Shown: positions 22,752 to 35,175, numbered from the stretch's first letter. The stretch is 64,000 bases of DNA from Anthoceros angustus (GCA_010909165.1 MU008172.1:1116001-1180000), one strand, 5' to 3'. Numbers and translations are program-made. The notes: a model not told the origin generated them from the sequence alone.

Positions 22752-24190
22752 AGGCCTACTTGGAATACTCCGTTCCTAATGTGGAACTACACACTCACAG
22801 ACCTAGTTCGTTCACCTTTAACTCCAGAAGGACGAATCGCCTCATTTTGAGTCGATCGTCCTGCCCTTCCGGTCTTGTGTTCTTTTCGACCGTCCCCTTC
22901 ACCTTCGGATCCTTGAGCGAATTACGCTGAGAGCATAAGGAACATGGGCAAGAATTCTCCCAGTTTCAAGGCTGGAAGTGCCTGGGCATCGGACGTGCCG
23001 AAAAGATCCTTCCCAACCAGCATCGCAGACTGTTTGAGTTTAGCGAGCTGTTGAGCTTGGCGAACTGTTGAGTTCCTCCGATTTTCCAGTCTGGAAAATT
23101 GGTTGGTGTAAATTGGAGACTCCGATGAGCCCCATTTTTTCAGAGTGTTCTAGCATGTCTGCGGCATTCTCCCCGACCGGAGATGCTTTCTTGGTGGTCC
23201 ATGGCATGGCATGGTGGTGACGAAACCGCTCTGAACATTGTGGGCGACGATTACGGGGCTCGTTTCTTTTTTCTTTAGAGGTATGCATGGAGGAGATGGG
23301 CATATTAATTTTGGTGCACAGGTGGATTTTTCCTGATTTAATTACCCTCGAAGAACTGCAAACAGCCTAAAATGGAAAAAACCCCATCCGGCCTTCTGGG
23401 CTAAACATACCTTATAATTTATTCACAGTTGCGCGTCCCACAAAGCAAAGCAGCAAGGAATGCATTGCATGTTCATGTCCCTTGCCGTCAACATGGTGGA
23501 CCCCACTTTCCGAAGAGGTTCGTCATCGCGGTTGATGTCCCGTGACTCCCGTCCGAGAGGAGGTTCGTCCTCCGTGTACTGACGTGGCCACAAGGCCGTA
23601 CTCTTGGCCTTCATGGCCATCGATGGGAAAGCGTTTCACACATATGTACGTACATGTATGTATATTTGGAGCAGGGAAGGACGGCACGTCATTCATTTCC
23701 CGGGTCTGCTATTTTTCTTCGACACAGCAACTGCGATAGCCATAGCACATGGCATCATGATGCCGCCTGGCTAAGTGTGATGAAGGGGAGAGCCTGTCTC
23801 ATGGAAACAGGCTACGGGCCCGACCGAAGCGAAGCATGCGATGGGTCCAGCTACCGCCCCTAACAACACGCTCCCAGCGGACAAGACATTAGGAATGTGT
23901 TCTAACCGGAAGAGGGAGATGGAGGTGGCAGGGACAGGCTGCGGAACAGCCTGCAGAAAGGAAGCGCTAGCTGTTTTGCAGTACCTGCCAGGGAAAACGG
24001 ATACCTTTTCACATGGGTCTCCCGAATGGAATGTGCGCGGAATAGTCTAGTTGTCTCAGGACGGCTGTGGCTCGCCACGTTTAAATTCCTCCTCTCGCTC
24101 CATGGGGCACTTCGCGGAGGAGCGAGGAGAGCTGAGGAGTCCATCTCTTGCGTTCCGTGTCCCAATTCGGGGTTGCCGACGACAAGAAAA
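22752..24190. other. Intergenic, no supported gene
   Basis: About 1.4 kb between RDR1 and the acid phosphatase gene. Only short overlapping frames without domain features are present. A 'TGTGTACGTACATGTATGTATATT'-like alternating purine-pyrimidine stretch lies near 23,640-23,665. The right end is the phosphatase promoter. Confidence 0.45.
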
Positions 24191-27142
24191 ATGTGGACGA
24201 CTGTGCACCTGCTGATGTTTCTGCTGGCAGGAATACTCTCTGAGTCAGCCTCCCTTCAGATTAAGGAGGATATCCATCAGCCCCTCTCGAGAATACGATT
24301 GGACAGGAGTCGAGTTCTCTTGGATGAATCTGTGTCCGTGTTTGCTACACCGGACCTTCTCGGGTCCCAGGTGCCTTCCTTACCTGGGTTTCAGTTTGTA
24401 GAGGATTGAAATTGTGAACAAGATATCAAGGTGCTTGCCCAACGTCCAACTTCTCCAGGGAGAGACCTCTGGCCTCGTCACAGTGACATTCAAGCGGCCC
24501 TTTGGAGCAGCAGTAACCGACTGGATTGCTGTTTTCTCGCCAGCCAACTTCGAGTAACTGTCTACATCTGTCTCTTCTTCTTCCTTGGCTTGCTTTTCAA
24601 GATTCTGGGGAATGGGCTTCCTCTGACCCGCAGCACTCTGTTTTGTGACTATCCTCAGCTCATCACTGTGTAAGCCAGGCGCCAAGACCACAAACAAAGA
24701 TCTTCCGCCGTTTCTGTGCACCTCTCCTATCAAGGTAGGGCGGGCTTCCCACTTTTGTCATCCACCTAATGACTGAGTTATTTCTGTTGAGACACAGATT
24801 TGTTTACTCTGGACTTCATTCCCGTGCCTAGTTTCAATACTGCAACTACTCTTCAGCCGATTATGGGCAGAATGGCGCCGGTTCCCTGAGATTCCGGCTG
24901 ATCAACCAACGGTCTGACTTTTCCTTCGGCTTTTTCGAAGGCGACTTGAGCAACGTAAGGTCAAAAATTTTTATTCTGCATAGAGCATGCCTAACATGCA
25001 GAGTCAGGAAACCTTTGGGTTGTTTGCTGACGCTGCTCAAACTGTCGTGTCAATTCAGCCGGTGCTACTGGCCATCTCTAATACAGTACGTTTCTTCAAT
25101 CCTAAGGCCCCAGCGTATGTAAGGCTGGCTCAGGGCTTTGCTTGGAATGAGGTGGGTGCATGGATACTCATCCTTCATTGTACAGGATCATCGGCAATCC
25201 TATTTGGCTCGTGTTTTTTGCAGCTCTTTTAGAGGGGCATGGACCTTCAGAAAGTAGCTGACAAACAACAGGTATGTTAACAGATGACCGTCACCTGGAC
25301 GAGTGGTTACAGCCTGGATGATGGCATCCCGTTGGTAAGATGGGGACCTCAAGATGACAAAGAACAGCTTACAACAGCTGCTGTCACTCTTACATATGCC
25401 CGCAGTGACATGTGCGGTAGGGCTGCTGGTATTGTTTTGAATGTGGAGTTTGAGGATTGGTCACCTGAGTTTGAATGAGTTCGTTGTTTCATACAGGTCC
25501 TCCTGCCAGTACAGTCGGATGGAGAGATCCAGGATATTTCCATACAGGATACCTGAAGGACCTTTGGCCAAGTTACAAGTAAGGGCAAATCCGTGCACCC
25601 ACTATTGGTTTGTTTCATTTTTGATTCCTTCTGGTACTGTGTCCGGGTATTTTGGCATGCATGAGGTCTTGGCTCGGTATGCAGGGAAGCGAGTAACACA
25701 GATAGACATATTGTCATGCAGTTACTACTACAAGGTGGGTCACAAGCTTTTCAATGGTAGCTATGTCTGGGGAGAAGCCCTTTCTTTCAAGTCAGCTCCA
25801 TTTCCTGGACAGAACTCCTTACAACGAGTTGTCATATTTGGCGACATGGGAAAGGTTGCCTCTGATATGGATATCTGGTCGCCAATGTTGCCATGTACCC
25901 TGAGCAGTTGCAGTTTTCAGTTCACTTCGTTCACAAGGTGCTGAATGTCACATTGTCTACATGCTTTCAGGTGGAACGTGATGGCTCCAATGTCTACAAC
26001 GACTACCAGCCTGGAGCGCTGAACACAACTGATACGCTTGTGCAGGATTTAGACAACTTTGACATCCTGTTCTTGATAGGCGATCTTTCATATGCCAATG
26101 GATACCTTTCGGAATGGGATCAGTTTACGGAGCAGGTTGGGGCTATCGCGCGTCGTGTTCCTTTCATGATAGCGAGTGGGAATCATGAAAGGGATTGGCC
26201 TGGCTCAGGTTCCTACTACCAAAACACTGACTCGGGTGGTGAATGTGGAGTAGTTGCAGAGACAATGTACAGCATGCCGTTGAAGAATCGGGCTAAGTTC
26301 TGGTAGAGAGCTTCAATACCATGTGGAACAGTCGTCATTGCATCAGGTCTGTGTGTGCTGAGTGGGAGTCCCAAGGTTCACTGGCTTAATGGCAGTGGGA
26401 TGATGTTTTTTGCTAGGTATTCCACTGATTATGGTCTATTTCACTTTTGCGTGGCTGACACTGAGCATGACTGGAGAGAGGGATCGGAGCAGTATAAGTT
26501 CATCGAAGAGTGCTTTGCCTCAGTTGACCGGCAGAAACAACCATGGCTGGTTTTTATTGCACATCGTGTTGTGGGGTATTCTTCTGGATCCTATTACGCC
26601 TACTCTGGGGGCTTTGGTGAACCTGGGGGCCGTGACAGCCTCCAGGGTCTTTGGCAGAAGTACAAGGTGGACCTGGCTTTCTATGGTCACATCCATAGCT
26701 ACGAACGCACATGTCCTGTGTATGAGGTATCGGACACTGTGAACCCGTATAGAATGCATTATCTTACCGCAAGGTGGCCTGTAGTGGCTCAAATCTCCTC
26801 ATATTGGAATGGTTTTTGTCTGTTTGCATGCAGAACGTATGCCTCAGCAACGAGCGACGTCATTATTCTGGCACCTTCAATGCGACGATACACCTGGTTG
26901 TGGGAGGGGGAGGAGCAGGGTTGGCTGACTTCACCACTTTGAACACCTCTTGGAGTCTGGAAAAAGACCACGACTTTGGGTTTACAAAGCTAACGGCTTA
27001 CAACCAGTCCTCACTTCTCCTGGAGTACAAGCGCAGCAGTGATGGTCAAGTATATGATGAGTTTTGGATCAGCAGGGAGTATAAGGACGTTTTGGGTTGT
27101 GATGGAATAATTCCTTGTCAGGCCATTACGCTAGCGACCTAG
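24191..27142 (+). CDS. Purple acid phosphatase, PAP27-like
   Basis: Secreted or vacuolar dinuclear-metal phosphoesterase of the large plant purple acid phosphatase class. Eleven exons join in frame: 24191-24370, 24459-24553, 24659-24734, 24832-24954, 25059-25151, 25284-25416, 25497-25578, 25722-25854, 25971-26302, 26417-26726 and 26834-27142. The product has 621 residues. Residues 1-21 are a signal peptide (MWTTVHLLMFLLAGILSESA). An N-terminal Fn3-like purple acid phosphatase domain follows (WTSGYSLDDGIPLVRWG), then the metallophosphatase domain. All metal-ligand motifs are present in order: GDMGK, GDLSYANGY, GNHERDWP, an AHRVVGYSS block and GHIHSYERTCP. The SGGECGV..AETMY and DTEHDW segments match the PAP27/PAP1/PAP24 subgroup, whose substrates are poorly known. 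All seven expected ligands can be seen, so activity is likely. Confidence 0.93.
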
Positions 27143-27384
27143 ACTCTTCGCTTCCTGTAGGTGTGGTGGCTGCGGTAACAATCTATTTGTTGCCATCTAT
27201 TCCAAAGCACACATGTTACTGTGTTCACGGTACCGTGCGGTTGGTAGGAGTTCTTGAGACAATGACATCACGAGGCTAGCAGCTAGCAATTATAGACAAT
27301 TACGCACCAGACAACTGACACTAGACAACTAGTTAGTATCAGTCATAGAGGTCAGTAATATGTCCAGTTCGCAAGGGTCATGTG

Positions 27385-27654
27385 TGTAAGAACTAGCTCA
27401 GACACAACACAGCCTGGGCAACACACAGGATCAACACAGTTTGCAGACACAAGCAGAGGCAATGGATGGCACACGCAATAGCACCACTGGCTTAGATAGG
27501 CTCCACAGTACACATCAATATGGTGCACAGGGTGCTACATATATAGCCCTTAGGCTAGGCAACTATCGAGGAGGTAAGCCCTAGACTCGAGAGTGCAATA
27601 TCCTAGTATATCCTAATATACTAGAGTAAGTAGCAGAGGATTGAATCTCTAACA
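27385..27654 (-). repeat. Copia 3' LTR (element orientation)
   Basis: 270 bp, TG..CA ends, next to the polypurine tract at 27,655-27,664 on the inside and the ATGTG target duplication on the outside. It retains more CAG/CTG triplets than the two other LTR copies, for example CTCAGACAC here against CTCGACAC there. Confidence 0.9.
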
Positions 27655-27664
27655 CTCCCCCTTC

Positions 27665-28440
27665 AAGCTAAAGCTACTTACCGATGCCAAGATCCGAACG
27701 AAAATGTGCAAACTTTGCGCCGCTGAGCGCCTTGGTGAAGATATCCGTCACCATCTCCCCGGTGCGGAGGTATGAGATCTGAATCACGCCTTTGTCAACT
27801 AAATCGCGCACATAATGAAAGTGTATGTCCTAGTCCTGCGTTGCCGCCACGGCAATCAAGGTTTGCAAGCTGTACATGCGAACTACCGAGGAGAAGGTCT
27901 CCTCGTAGTCCAGCCCTTTCACTTGAGTGAAACCGCGAGCCACTAGTCTCGCCTTATGCCTTTCCAGAGATCCGTCAGCATTATACTTCTTCTTGAAAGT
28001 CCACTTGCAGTCGATGACTTTTCTCCCGGGTGGCAAATCAACCAACGTCCAAACGTTGTTTTCAAGCATCGAATTATACTCAGTACGAATAGCTTCATTC
28101 CAGAACTCACCTTCAGGTCCGTTTCGTGCTTCCTCAATTGTGAGCGGATATCATCTTCGAGAAGAAAACACCATTCGTCCGCCACCATGTTGAGTCGGGC
28201 ATTCTCGAGGACCTTCCGCAAGGCCGAACCCTTGTCGACCGCCTCGAATAGCCGCTTGGTTCGCCCTCCGCATCCTCCAATGCCGGAACTAACTCCTCAA
28301 CTTGCCGCAAGCTCTTCCGAGTTTCCTCCTCAGAATTCCTCGGAACAATAGGTGGTATGACCTCACTTGGGATGTCCTCACCATCACCCTCCGGTGTGTG
28401 GTGATCCTCTTTGTCATTGGTGGATCCGGACAAGGAAGGT
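27665..28440 (-). pseudogene. Copia RT start fused to RNase H end (core deleted)
   Basis: From 28,069 to 27,830 the frame encodes the first ~80 residues of a copia reverse transcriptase (NNVWTLVDLPPGRK, WTFKKKYNADG, RHKARLVARGFTQVKGLDY). Then, without a gap, 27,825 to 27,690 encodes the end of RNase H (HFHYVRDLVDKG, DIFTKALSGAKFAHFRSDLG). Everything between, including the YVDD palm motif and most of RNase H, is gone, so this copy cannot reverse transcribe. Upstream (28,070-28,440) is the Ser/Pro-rich spacer between integrase and RT. Confidence 0.85.
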
Positions 28441-29310
28441 GTCTGGATAAACTCGTAGTCGAGGTCCGTGTAAATGTACCGTTTCCGTGATGACTTCCAA
28501 TGTTGTTCTCAGCGAACACGACATCAGAACTTTCATGCATCTGCTTGCTGACGGGATCCCACAATCTGTAAGCCTTTCGCTCATTCGCATAACCAATGAA
28601 GATGCACTTGATGCTTCTGTCGTCCAACTTCTTCCGCAATTGCTTAGGAACATGCACATATGCTACACAGCCAAACACTCTCAAGTGTGAGACATTTGGT
28701 TTCTCACCAAACCAAGCTTCATGGGGTGTCATAGAGCCACCTAGCGCCATGGTAATTGACATATTTTGTATGTGTACCGCCGGTGCCACTGCATCTGCCA
28801 AAAAATTTTGGCATCCTGCTTTCCGCTAGCATACTCCTAGCGCCATTGCAGATGGTACGATTCTTCCGCCGATCCTCGCTATGGCGTGTACCTTGTCACA
28901 ATCGCCTCTCAATTCCGGCATTGCATTCATCCTTGAAGAGTTTACTCAAATACTCTCCTCCCCCATCAGTTCGAAGTTTCTTCAACTTCTTTCCGGTTTG
29001 TTTCTCCGCAGTCGCCCTGAACATCTGAAACTCTTCTTCCGCAGGAAGTACATCGCTATTCTCCTGCTGTAGTCGTCGATAAACGAAATATAGTATCTCG
29101 CCTGTATCATCCTTGCTTCCACTTGCATTGGTCCGCAAAGATCAGAGTGGACAAGTTCCAAGACTTCTTTTGCTCTCTTCGTGATAGAAACATAAGACCT
29201 ACGGGGATGCTTGCCTTTCATACAAGCGTCACATAGACCAAGTTCTGCCTTCTGGAGCTCCATGCCTGTCACGAGCTTCTTCCGCTCCATCTCCAGGAGA
29301 AACTTCAAGT
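28441..29310 (-). pseudogene. Copia integrase, frameshifted
   Basis: The GAG-pre-integrase region (LGLCDACMKGKHPRRSY) is followed by the catalytic core, with HSDLCGPM, FIDDYSRR, KLRTDGGGEYLS and later the GSMTPHEAWFGEKPNVSHLR and LRVFGCVAYVHVPK landmarks typical of Ty1/copia. The pieces lie in three frames, so at least three frameshifts are present. Confidence 0.88.
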
Positions 29311-29449
29311 TGGTATGCCCAAACCGCTATGCCACAAGGCATTTCCACCTTTCTCCGACATCGCCGTAACCTCTTGGTCGTGGGGAACCTCCATCCGTAC
29401 AAGTTCTCAGACGGTGGCCTTTTACCACCACATCGCCGTGCATCTGACC

Positions 29450-30613
29450 ATTCTTCAGAAACAAAACTTCCTTCTTTGTAAAAAGGACCTGCAGACCTGC
29501 ATCGGTCAATGGTGCCAGACATGAGATTTTTACGTAGGTTCGGTACAAACAGCGCTCCTTCCATTGCCTTGACCTCGCCGTCGAGCAATCTGAGCCTGTA
29601 CTCCCCCACACCCTCAACGCTTATCTCGCTATCATTCCCTAGGCGCACCGCTGTCTTCTCCCTCCTGTAGTCTGGAAGGAGCTCCTTATCCTTCACCATA
29701 AAGGATGTACATGCAGAATCTATCGTCAGGTATCATTTCGCTTGTGTAGCACGCTGCGGCGATACTTCTTCTGCGAGCGTTGCCTCCGCAACCTCACCTT
29801 TACTCTCACCCTCCGTGAGATGTGCGGTCTTCCGATCCTTGCAATCCTTCTCATAATGACCATACTTGAAGCATTTCCAGACCGCCCCTCTTCACTATTC
29901 TCTTGTCCTTCCGTCTCGCGAGGACTCCCCTTGTCCTTGTTCCGGTTGTTCCGCCCTTCCCTTGATGAACATCGCATGCTCCGGACTGAAGATCCCGCCA
30001 TTGGCCCAATCAAGGCGAGTCTCCTTCGCCAACATCTTAGAGGTGACCTCCTCCCATGTGAGAGTGTCTTGGGCTATTAGGAAATCTATGAACCCCGACC
30101 AAGCTTCGCATAGAACGATATAGAAACATCTTCTGTATGTCCTCCTGGATAGCAAAGCGCTCGTTAGCGATGCTAGCGTCAGAACATTCGTGAAAGGTGT
30201 CGATGTGCTTTCGCAAATCGCCTCCTCGAATACTTCAATGTCACACGACAAAACAAGTGAAATACTTCACCGCTCCTTCGCCATATTTCTCATTGAGAAG
30301 ATTCCAAATGTACTCCATGCCCTTGTCCGGTTCTCCGACCTTCACTGGACCGCCAGAGAGATTCATATAGGAGAGTCAGACTTGTGGTCTCTCCGCATCC
30401 ATTCTCTCGCCTCTCCCTCATCTTCGGTTTCGCTCTTGCCTCAATGCCATACGCCCTCCGCCATCGCGTAACCTTCATGGACCTTTTTCCATACATGGAA
30501 CTCCGCTCCATCAAACACCCGCCCTCAAGGCCGCGGTGGTTACTGAGCCCATCGCCATCACAACTCCGTCCTCTCTTATCAAGTCTCGCGATTAGTGTTC
30601 CCGCCTAATACCA
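29450..30613 (-). pseudogene. Copia gag and protease region
   Basis: Reading down from 30,613, the minus strand first has the primer binding site, then gag: a retrotransposon gag (UBN2/DUF4219-like) domain with WSGFIDFLIAQDTLTWEEV, then a degenerate zinc knuckle CFKYGHYEKDC near 29,860. The protease region follows near 29,500-29,699 (TAVRLGNDSEISVEGVGEY, FVPNLRKNLMS). The knuckle lacks its second Cys in this copy. Frames are broken repeatedly. Confidence 0.75.
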
Positions 30614-30866
30614 TGTAAGAACTAGCTCGACACAACACAACCGGCAACGCATGTGATCAACACACATGCATACGGAGGCAATGAATGGCACACGCAATAG
30701 CACCACCGGCTTAGATAGGCTCCACAAGACATCAATATGGCGCATGTAGCTACATATATAGCCCTTAGGCTAGGCAACTATCGAGGAGGTAAGCCCTAGA
30801 CTCGAGTGCAATATCCTAGTATATCGTAATATACTAGAGTAAGTAGCATAGGATTGAATCTCAACA
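30614..30866 (-). repeat. Copia LTR, middle copy
   Basis: 253 bp. Next to the primer site on its low-coordinate side and to ATGTGCTACCGG on the other, the same sequence that follows the outer LTR. Confidence 0.88.
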
Positions 30867-32036
30867 ATGTGCTACCGGACATTGTCCCAACATCACTCAA
30901 AACAAAACTTCCTTCTTCGTAAAGGACCCGCAGACTGCATCGGTCAATGGTGCCACACGACATGAGATTTCTACGTAGGTTCGGTACAAACAGGCCCTTC
31001 CATTGCCTTGACCTCGCCGCCGAGCAACCGAGCCTGACTCCCCACACCCTCGACGCCTATCTCGCTATCATTCCCTAGGCGCACTGCCTTCTCCCTCCGT
31101 AGTCTTGAAGGAGCTCCTTATCCTTCACCATAAAGGATGTACATGCGTAATCTATCGCCGTGTATCATTTCGCTGTACGTAGCACGCGTGCGACATTTCT
31201 TCTCACAGCGTTGCCTCCAAACCTCACCTTTACTCTCACCCTCCGTGAGATGTGCGGTCTTCCGATCCTTGCAATCCTTCTCATAATGACCATACTTGAA
31301 GCATTTCCTGACCGCCCCTCTTCACTATTCTCTTGTCCTTCCGTCTCGAGGACTCCCTTGTCCTTGTTCCTTGTTCCGTCCCTTCCCTTGATGAACATCG
31401 CATGCTCCGGACTGTTGAAGATCCCGCCATTGGCCCAATCAAGTAGTCTCCTTCGCCAACATCTTAGAGGTGACCTCCTCCCATGTGAGAGTGTCTTGGG
31501 CTATTAGGAAATCTATGAACCCCGACCAAGCTTCGCATAGAACGATATAGAAACATCTTCGTATGTCCTCCTCGGATAGCAAAGCGCTAGTCGAGAAGGC
31601 ACATTCGTGAAAGGTGTCGATGTGCTTTCGCAAATCGCCTCCTCGAATACTTCAATGTCGCCACACGACAAAACAAGTGAAATACTTCACCGCTCCTTCG
31701 CCATATTTCTCATTGAGAAGATTCCAAATGTACTCCATGCCCTTGTCTGGTTCTCCGACCTTCACTGGACCGCCAGAGAGATTCATATAGGAGAGTCAGA
31801 CTTGTGGTCTCTCCGCATCCATTCTCTCGCCTCTCCCTCATCTTCGGTTTCGCTCTTGCCTCGGCAATGCCATACGCCCTCCGCCATCGCGTAACCTTCA
31901 TGGACCTTTTTCCATACATGGAACTCCGCTCCATCAAACACCCGCCCTCAAGGCCGCGGTGGTTACTGAGCCCATCGCCATCACAACTCCGTCCTCTCTT
32001 ATCAAGTCTCGCGATTAGTGTTCCCGCCTAATACCA
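30867..32036 (-). repeat. Second copy of copia PR-gag block (tandem duplication)
   Basis: 30,900-32,036 repeats 29,450-30,613 with small indels. The duplicated unit also carries about 36 bp that lie outside the element: ATGTGCTAC[C/T]GGACATTGTCCC follows both the second and third LTR. So the duplication copied element plus flank as ordinary DNA and is not a product of transposition. Confidence 0.85.
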
Positions 32037-32294
32037 TGTAAGAACTAGCTCGACACAACACAACCGGCAACGCATGTGATCAACACACATGCATACGGAG
32101 GCAATGAATGGCACACGCAATAGCACCACCGGCTTAGATAGGCTCCACAAGACATCAATATGGCGCACAGGGTGCTACATATATAGCCCTTAGGCTAGGC
32201 AACTATCGAGGAGGTAAGCCCTAGACTCGAGAGTGCAATATCCTAGTATATCGTAATATACTAGAGTAAGTAGCATAGGATTGAATCTCTAACA
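32037..32294 (-). repeat. Copia 5' LTR, outer copy
   Basis: 258 bp with TG..CA ends, followed by ATGTG, the partner of the target duplication at 27,380-27,384. This is the true outer 5' end of the element in its own orientation. Confidence 0.88.
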
Positions 32295-32405
32295 ATGTGC
32301 TACTGGACATTGTCCCAACATCACTCCGAAAACAACAACATCACTCCGAAATCAGAAGGCACATTCGCAACAGTGAAAAGATAGCCTGTTGCTGAAAGAG
32401 GCAGG

Positions 32406-34249
32406 TGTCGCGCCACAGCCGCATAGCAGGCATGAATACACATGTTATGCCATCAAAAAGATTCAACCACTTTCTACAGGACTTCGTGAATCACACCCAC
32501 AACCACATGAGTCACTACATCCGCATTCACACAACGCGCATAAATGGCAAAAATCACTCCATTTGAGCGGCTCTCCTCCTATGCACACACCACACTGGAT
32601 CACACACACCAAAAAAAACGCCTCGATCCGTCTGTTCTCTTGAATCGACATCAACAATCCACTCTAATGACGGATTGTCGACTTTTGTAGCCTACACCGC
32701 CGATCTTAATCACCGCCCGAATTCAAGGGCCGTGATCACGCCCGCACACGCCGGAGATCTTCGCCACGAGCCTTAATTATGCTTGTCCAGATTCTAAGCG
32801 TATGGCTCATGCCATGATGCCATCCTATCTCTACACTCACGCCATCACATTTACAAGATATGCATGCGCCTGGTGCCTACACCACTTATCCCACACACTT
32901 ACACCGACACACACACGTTATCACACCTGTGTCCTACCGCCTATCCTACCTCTATATGCCATGACAATGGCGCCACAGCCGCATAGCGGCATGAATACAC
33001 ATGTTATGCCATCAAAAGATTCAACCACTTTCTAAGGACTTCGTGAATCACACCCACAACCACATGAGCTGTCACTACATCCGTACCACAACGCGTACAA
33101 ATGGCAAAAATCACTCCATTTGGAGCGGCTCTCCTCCTATGCACACACCACCGCTGGATCACACACACCAGGTGCACCGAAAAACGCCTGGGATCTGTCT
33201 GGCTGTTCTCTTGAATCAGACATCAACAATCCGCTCCCAATGACGGATTGCTGACTTTTGTAGCCTACACCGCCGCCGATCTTAATCACCGGCCCGAATT
33301 CCGAAGGGCCGTGATCACGCCCGCACACGCCGGGAGATCTTCGCCGCTCAGCCTTAATTATGCTTGTCCAGTATTCTAAGCGTATGGCTCATGCCATGAT
33401 GCCATCCTATCTCTACACTCACGCCATCACATTTACGATATGCATGCGTGGTGCCTACACCACTTATCCCACACACTTACACCGGACACACACACGTTAT
33501 CACACCCGGTCCTACCGCCTATCCTACCTCTATATGCCATGACAAGTCACCCAACGCAGAGCAGTGCATGGATACACATGTTATGCCATCAAAAGATTCA
33601 ACCACTTTCTACAGGACTTCGTGAATCACACCCACAACCACATGAGTCACTACATCCGTACCACAACGCGTACAAATGGCAAAAATCACTCCATTTGAGC
33701 GGCTCTCCTCCTATGCACACACCACACTGGATCACACACACGTGCAGAAAACGCACGATCATGCTTTATTCTCTTGAATCGGACATCAACAATCCACTCT
33801 AATGACGGATTCGACTTTTGTAGCCTACACCGCCGATCTTAATCACCGCCCGAATTCAAGGGCCGTGATCACGCCCGCACACGCCGGAGATCTTCGCCAC
33901 GAGCCTTAATTATGCTTGTCCAGTATTCTAAGCGTATGGCTCATGCGGCCATGATGCCATCCTATCTCTACACTCACGCCATCACATTTACAAGATATGC
34001 ATGCGTGGTGCCTACACCACTTATCCCACACACTTACACTGGACACACACACGTTATCACACCCAGGTCCTACCTGCCTATCCCTACCTCTATATGCCAT
34101 GACAACTGTCGCGCCACAGCCGCATAGCAGGCATGGATACACATGTTATGCCATCAAAAAGATTCAACCACTTTCTACAGGACTTCGTGAATCACACCCA
34201 CAACCACATGAGCTGTCACTACATCCGTACCACAACGCGTACAAATGGC
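32406..34249 (-). repeat. Tandem array of ~570-bp LTR-like units
   Basis: Unit starts (TGTCGCG or its damaged form) are near 32,406, 32,965, 33,545 and 34,106. Each unit runs to TATATGCCATGACA, except the last, which stops at ACAAATGGC (34,249) where the gypsy body begins. The units differ by small indels at CAG, CTG and CCG sites. Three LTRs in direct tandem without internal sequence are unusual. Confidence 0.85.
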
Positions 34250-35175
34250 CCCCCTGCCAAAGTCGGGCTGCTCGAAAGAACTGGTTGCGTTGTGTAAGTA
34301 CCACTTTGGCACTCATATGCCATAAAATCGCCGATAAAACCTCCGGAACATGCCGTCTCGAAGCTGTGGTTCAGACGGTTTATCATGCTCCATTCTTCCT
34401 GTGGCCAACAGCGCGGCCACACGCCGATCTTCTGGGTCAAAATATTCATCCACCTGCGCTTTGCCCAACCGCACCCGCTCCTTGGCTCAATGGCGAGCCA
34501 TGAGCTCCTCCTCTTCATCACTATCCGGTTCAGTCTTCACTCGAGGCAGCTGCGGGCCGTTCAAACCATTCACATAATATTGTTTTTCTATACACTGAGC
34601 CCTAAGAAACTCCCCCACATTGTCGTTGAGCAGATACCAAGATTCCAAAGTGGCCTCATCCCATTCCAACACTCCTGTGCGTAAGCAAGCAAACACCCTA
34701 TAAAAAGCTCGCGGGTAACCAATGGCAAAACGCCCCGCTTTCTCCCTATGCAGATGACTTAACCACACTTTCGACTTCAAATCACCGGCTTCTTTGTGCT
34801 CGACATTAAGAACCCTTCGTGGCCAATGATCAAACACCTGATGCATGAACAGATGATGTTCCAGTTTTCGGAATGCCCCTTCACAATAACTGGTCCATAC
34901 GAAGCTTTGCCTGTTCATGCCCCTTCCTGCCAGCTCAAAAAGATCTCGATGATCATAAGGAAAACTCTCAATGTTGCAGATCTCATGATGTGATTCTACA
35001 TACAGCAAAAATGCTTGCAACTCCAGAAATGTCTCGGGTCATTCGGGCTTGCCAGGCTGATACTTCCTTACCAAAGGCGTTTTCCATTTGTCTTCCCATG
35101 GCCTGTCTGGAAACTGTGGAACACTTGTGCTCATTCTCCGGAAGCATGACTTGCAAGTGTGGTCCGCTTCCATAT
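34250..35175 (-). pseudogene. Unrecognised reading frame after the integrase, acidic tail
   Basis: In element order this follows the PHD finger. A frame from about 35,175 to 34,487, interrupted by one TGA near 35,040, encodes about 230 residues. It begins with DHTCKSCFRRM, has PQFPDRPWEDKWKTPLVRKY and the Trp/His-rich HHLFMHQVFDHWPRRVLNVE, then FAIGYPRAFYRVFACLRTGV, and ends in VKTEPDSDEEEELMARH. VKTE followed by Ser and acidic residues fits the sumoylation consensus; that is inference. Codon-like behaviour and ~230-codon length in an otherwise broken element suggest real coding. I recognise no family. It could be a C-terminal extension of Pol or a separate accessory protein. Confidence 0.5.

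Larger units (their letters stand above)
27385..32294 (-). mobile_element. Ty1/copia LTR retrotransposon, three LTRs, minus strand
   Basis: The outer ends are TG..CA and are flanked by a perfect 5-bp target duplication ATGTG (27,380-27,384 and 32,295-32,299). LTRs lie at 27,385-27,654, 30,614-30,866 and 32,037-32,294. On the minus strand the sequence just inside the first LTR is a polypurine tract (AAGGGGGAG), and the sequence after the second LTR is TGGTATTAGGCGGGA, the expected type of initiator-Met tRNA primer site. Order gag-PR-IN-RT marks Ty1/copia. The extra LTR comes from a tandem duplication of PR-gag-LTR (30,867-32,294 repeats about 29,450-30,866). The element is non-autonomous: RT is largely deleted and frames are broken. 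Confidence 0.92.

Noticed and set aside
32406-34249. Direct repeats that might suggest a CRISPR-like array
   Set aside because: Units are ~570 bp with TG..CA ends and match sequence flanking a retrotransposon body; there are no short repeats with unique spacers.
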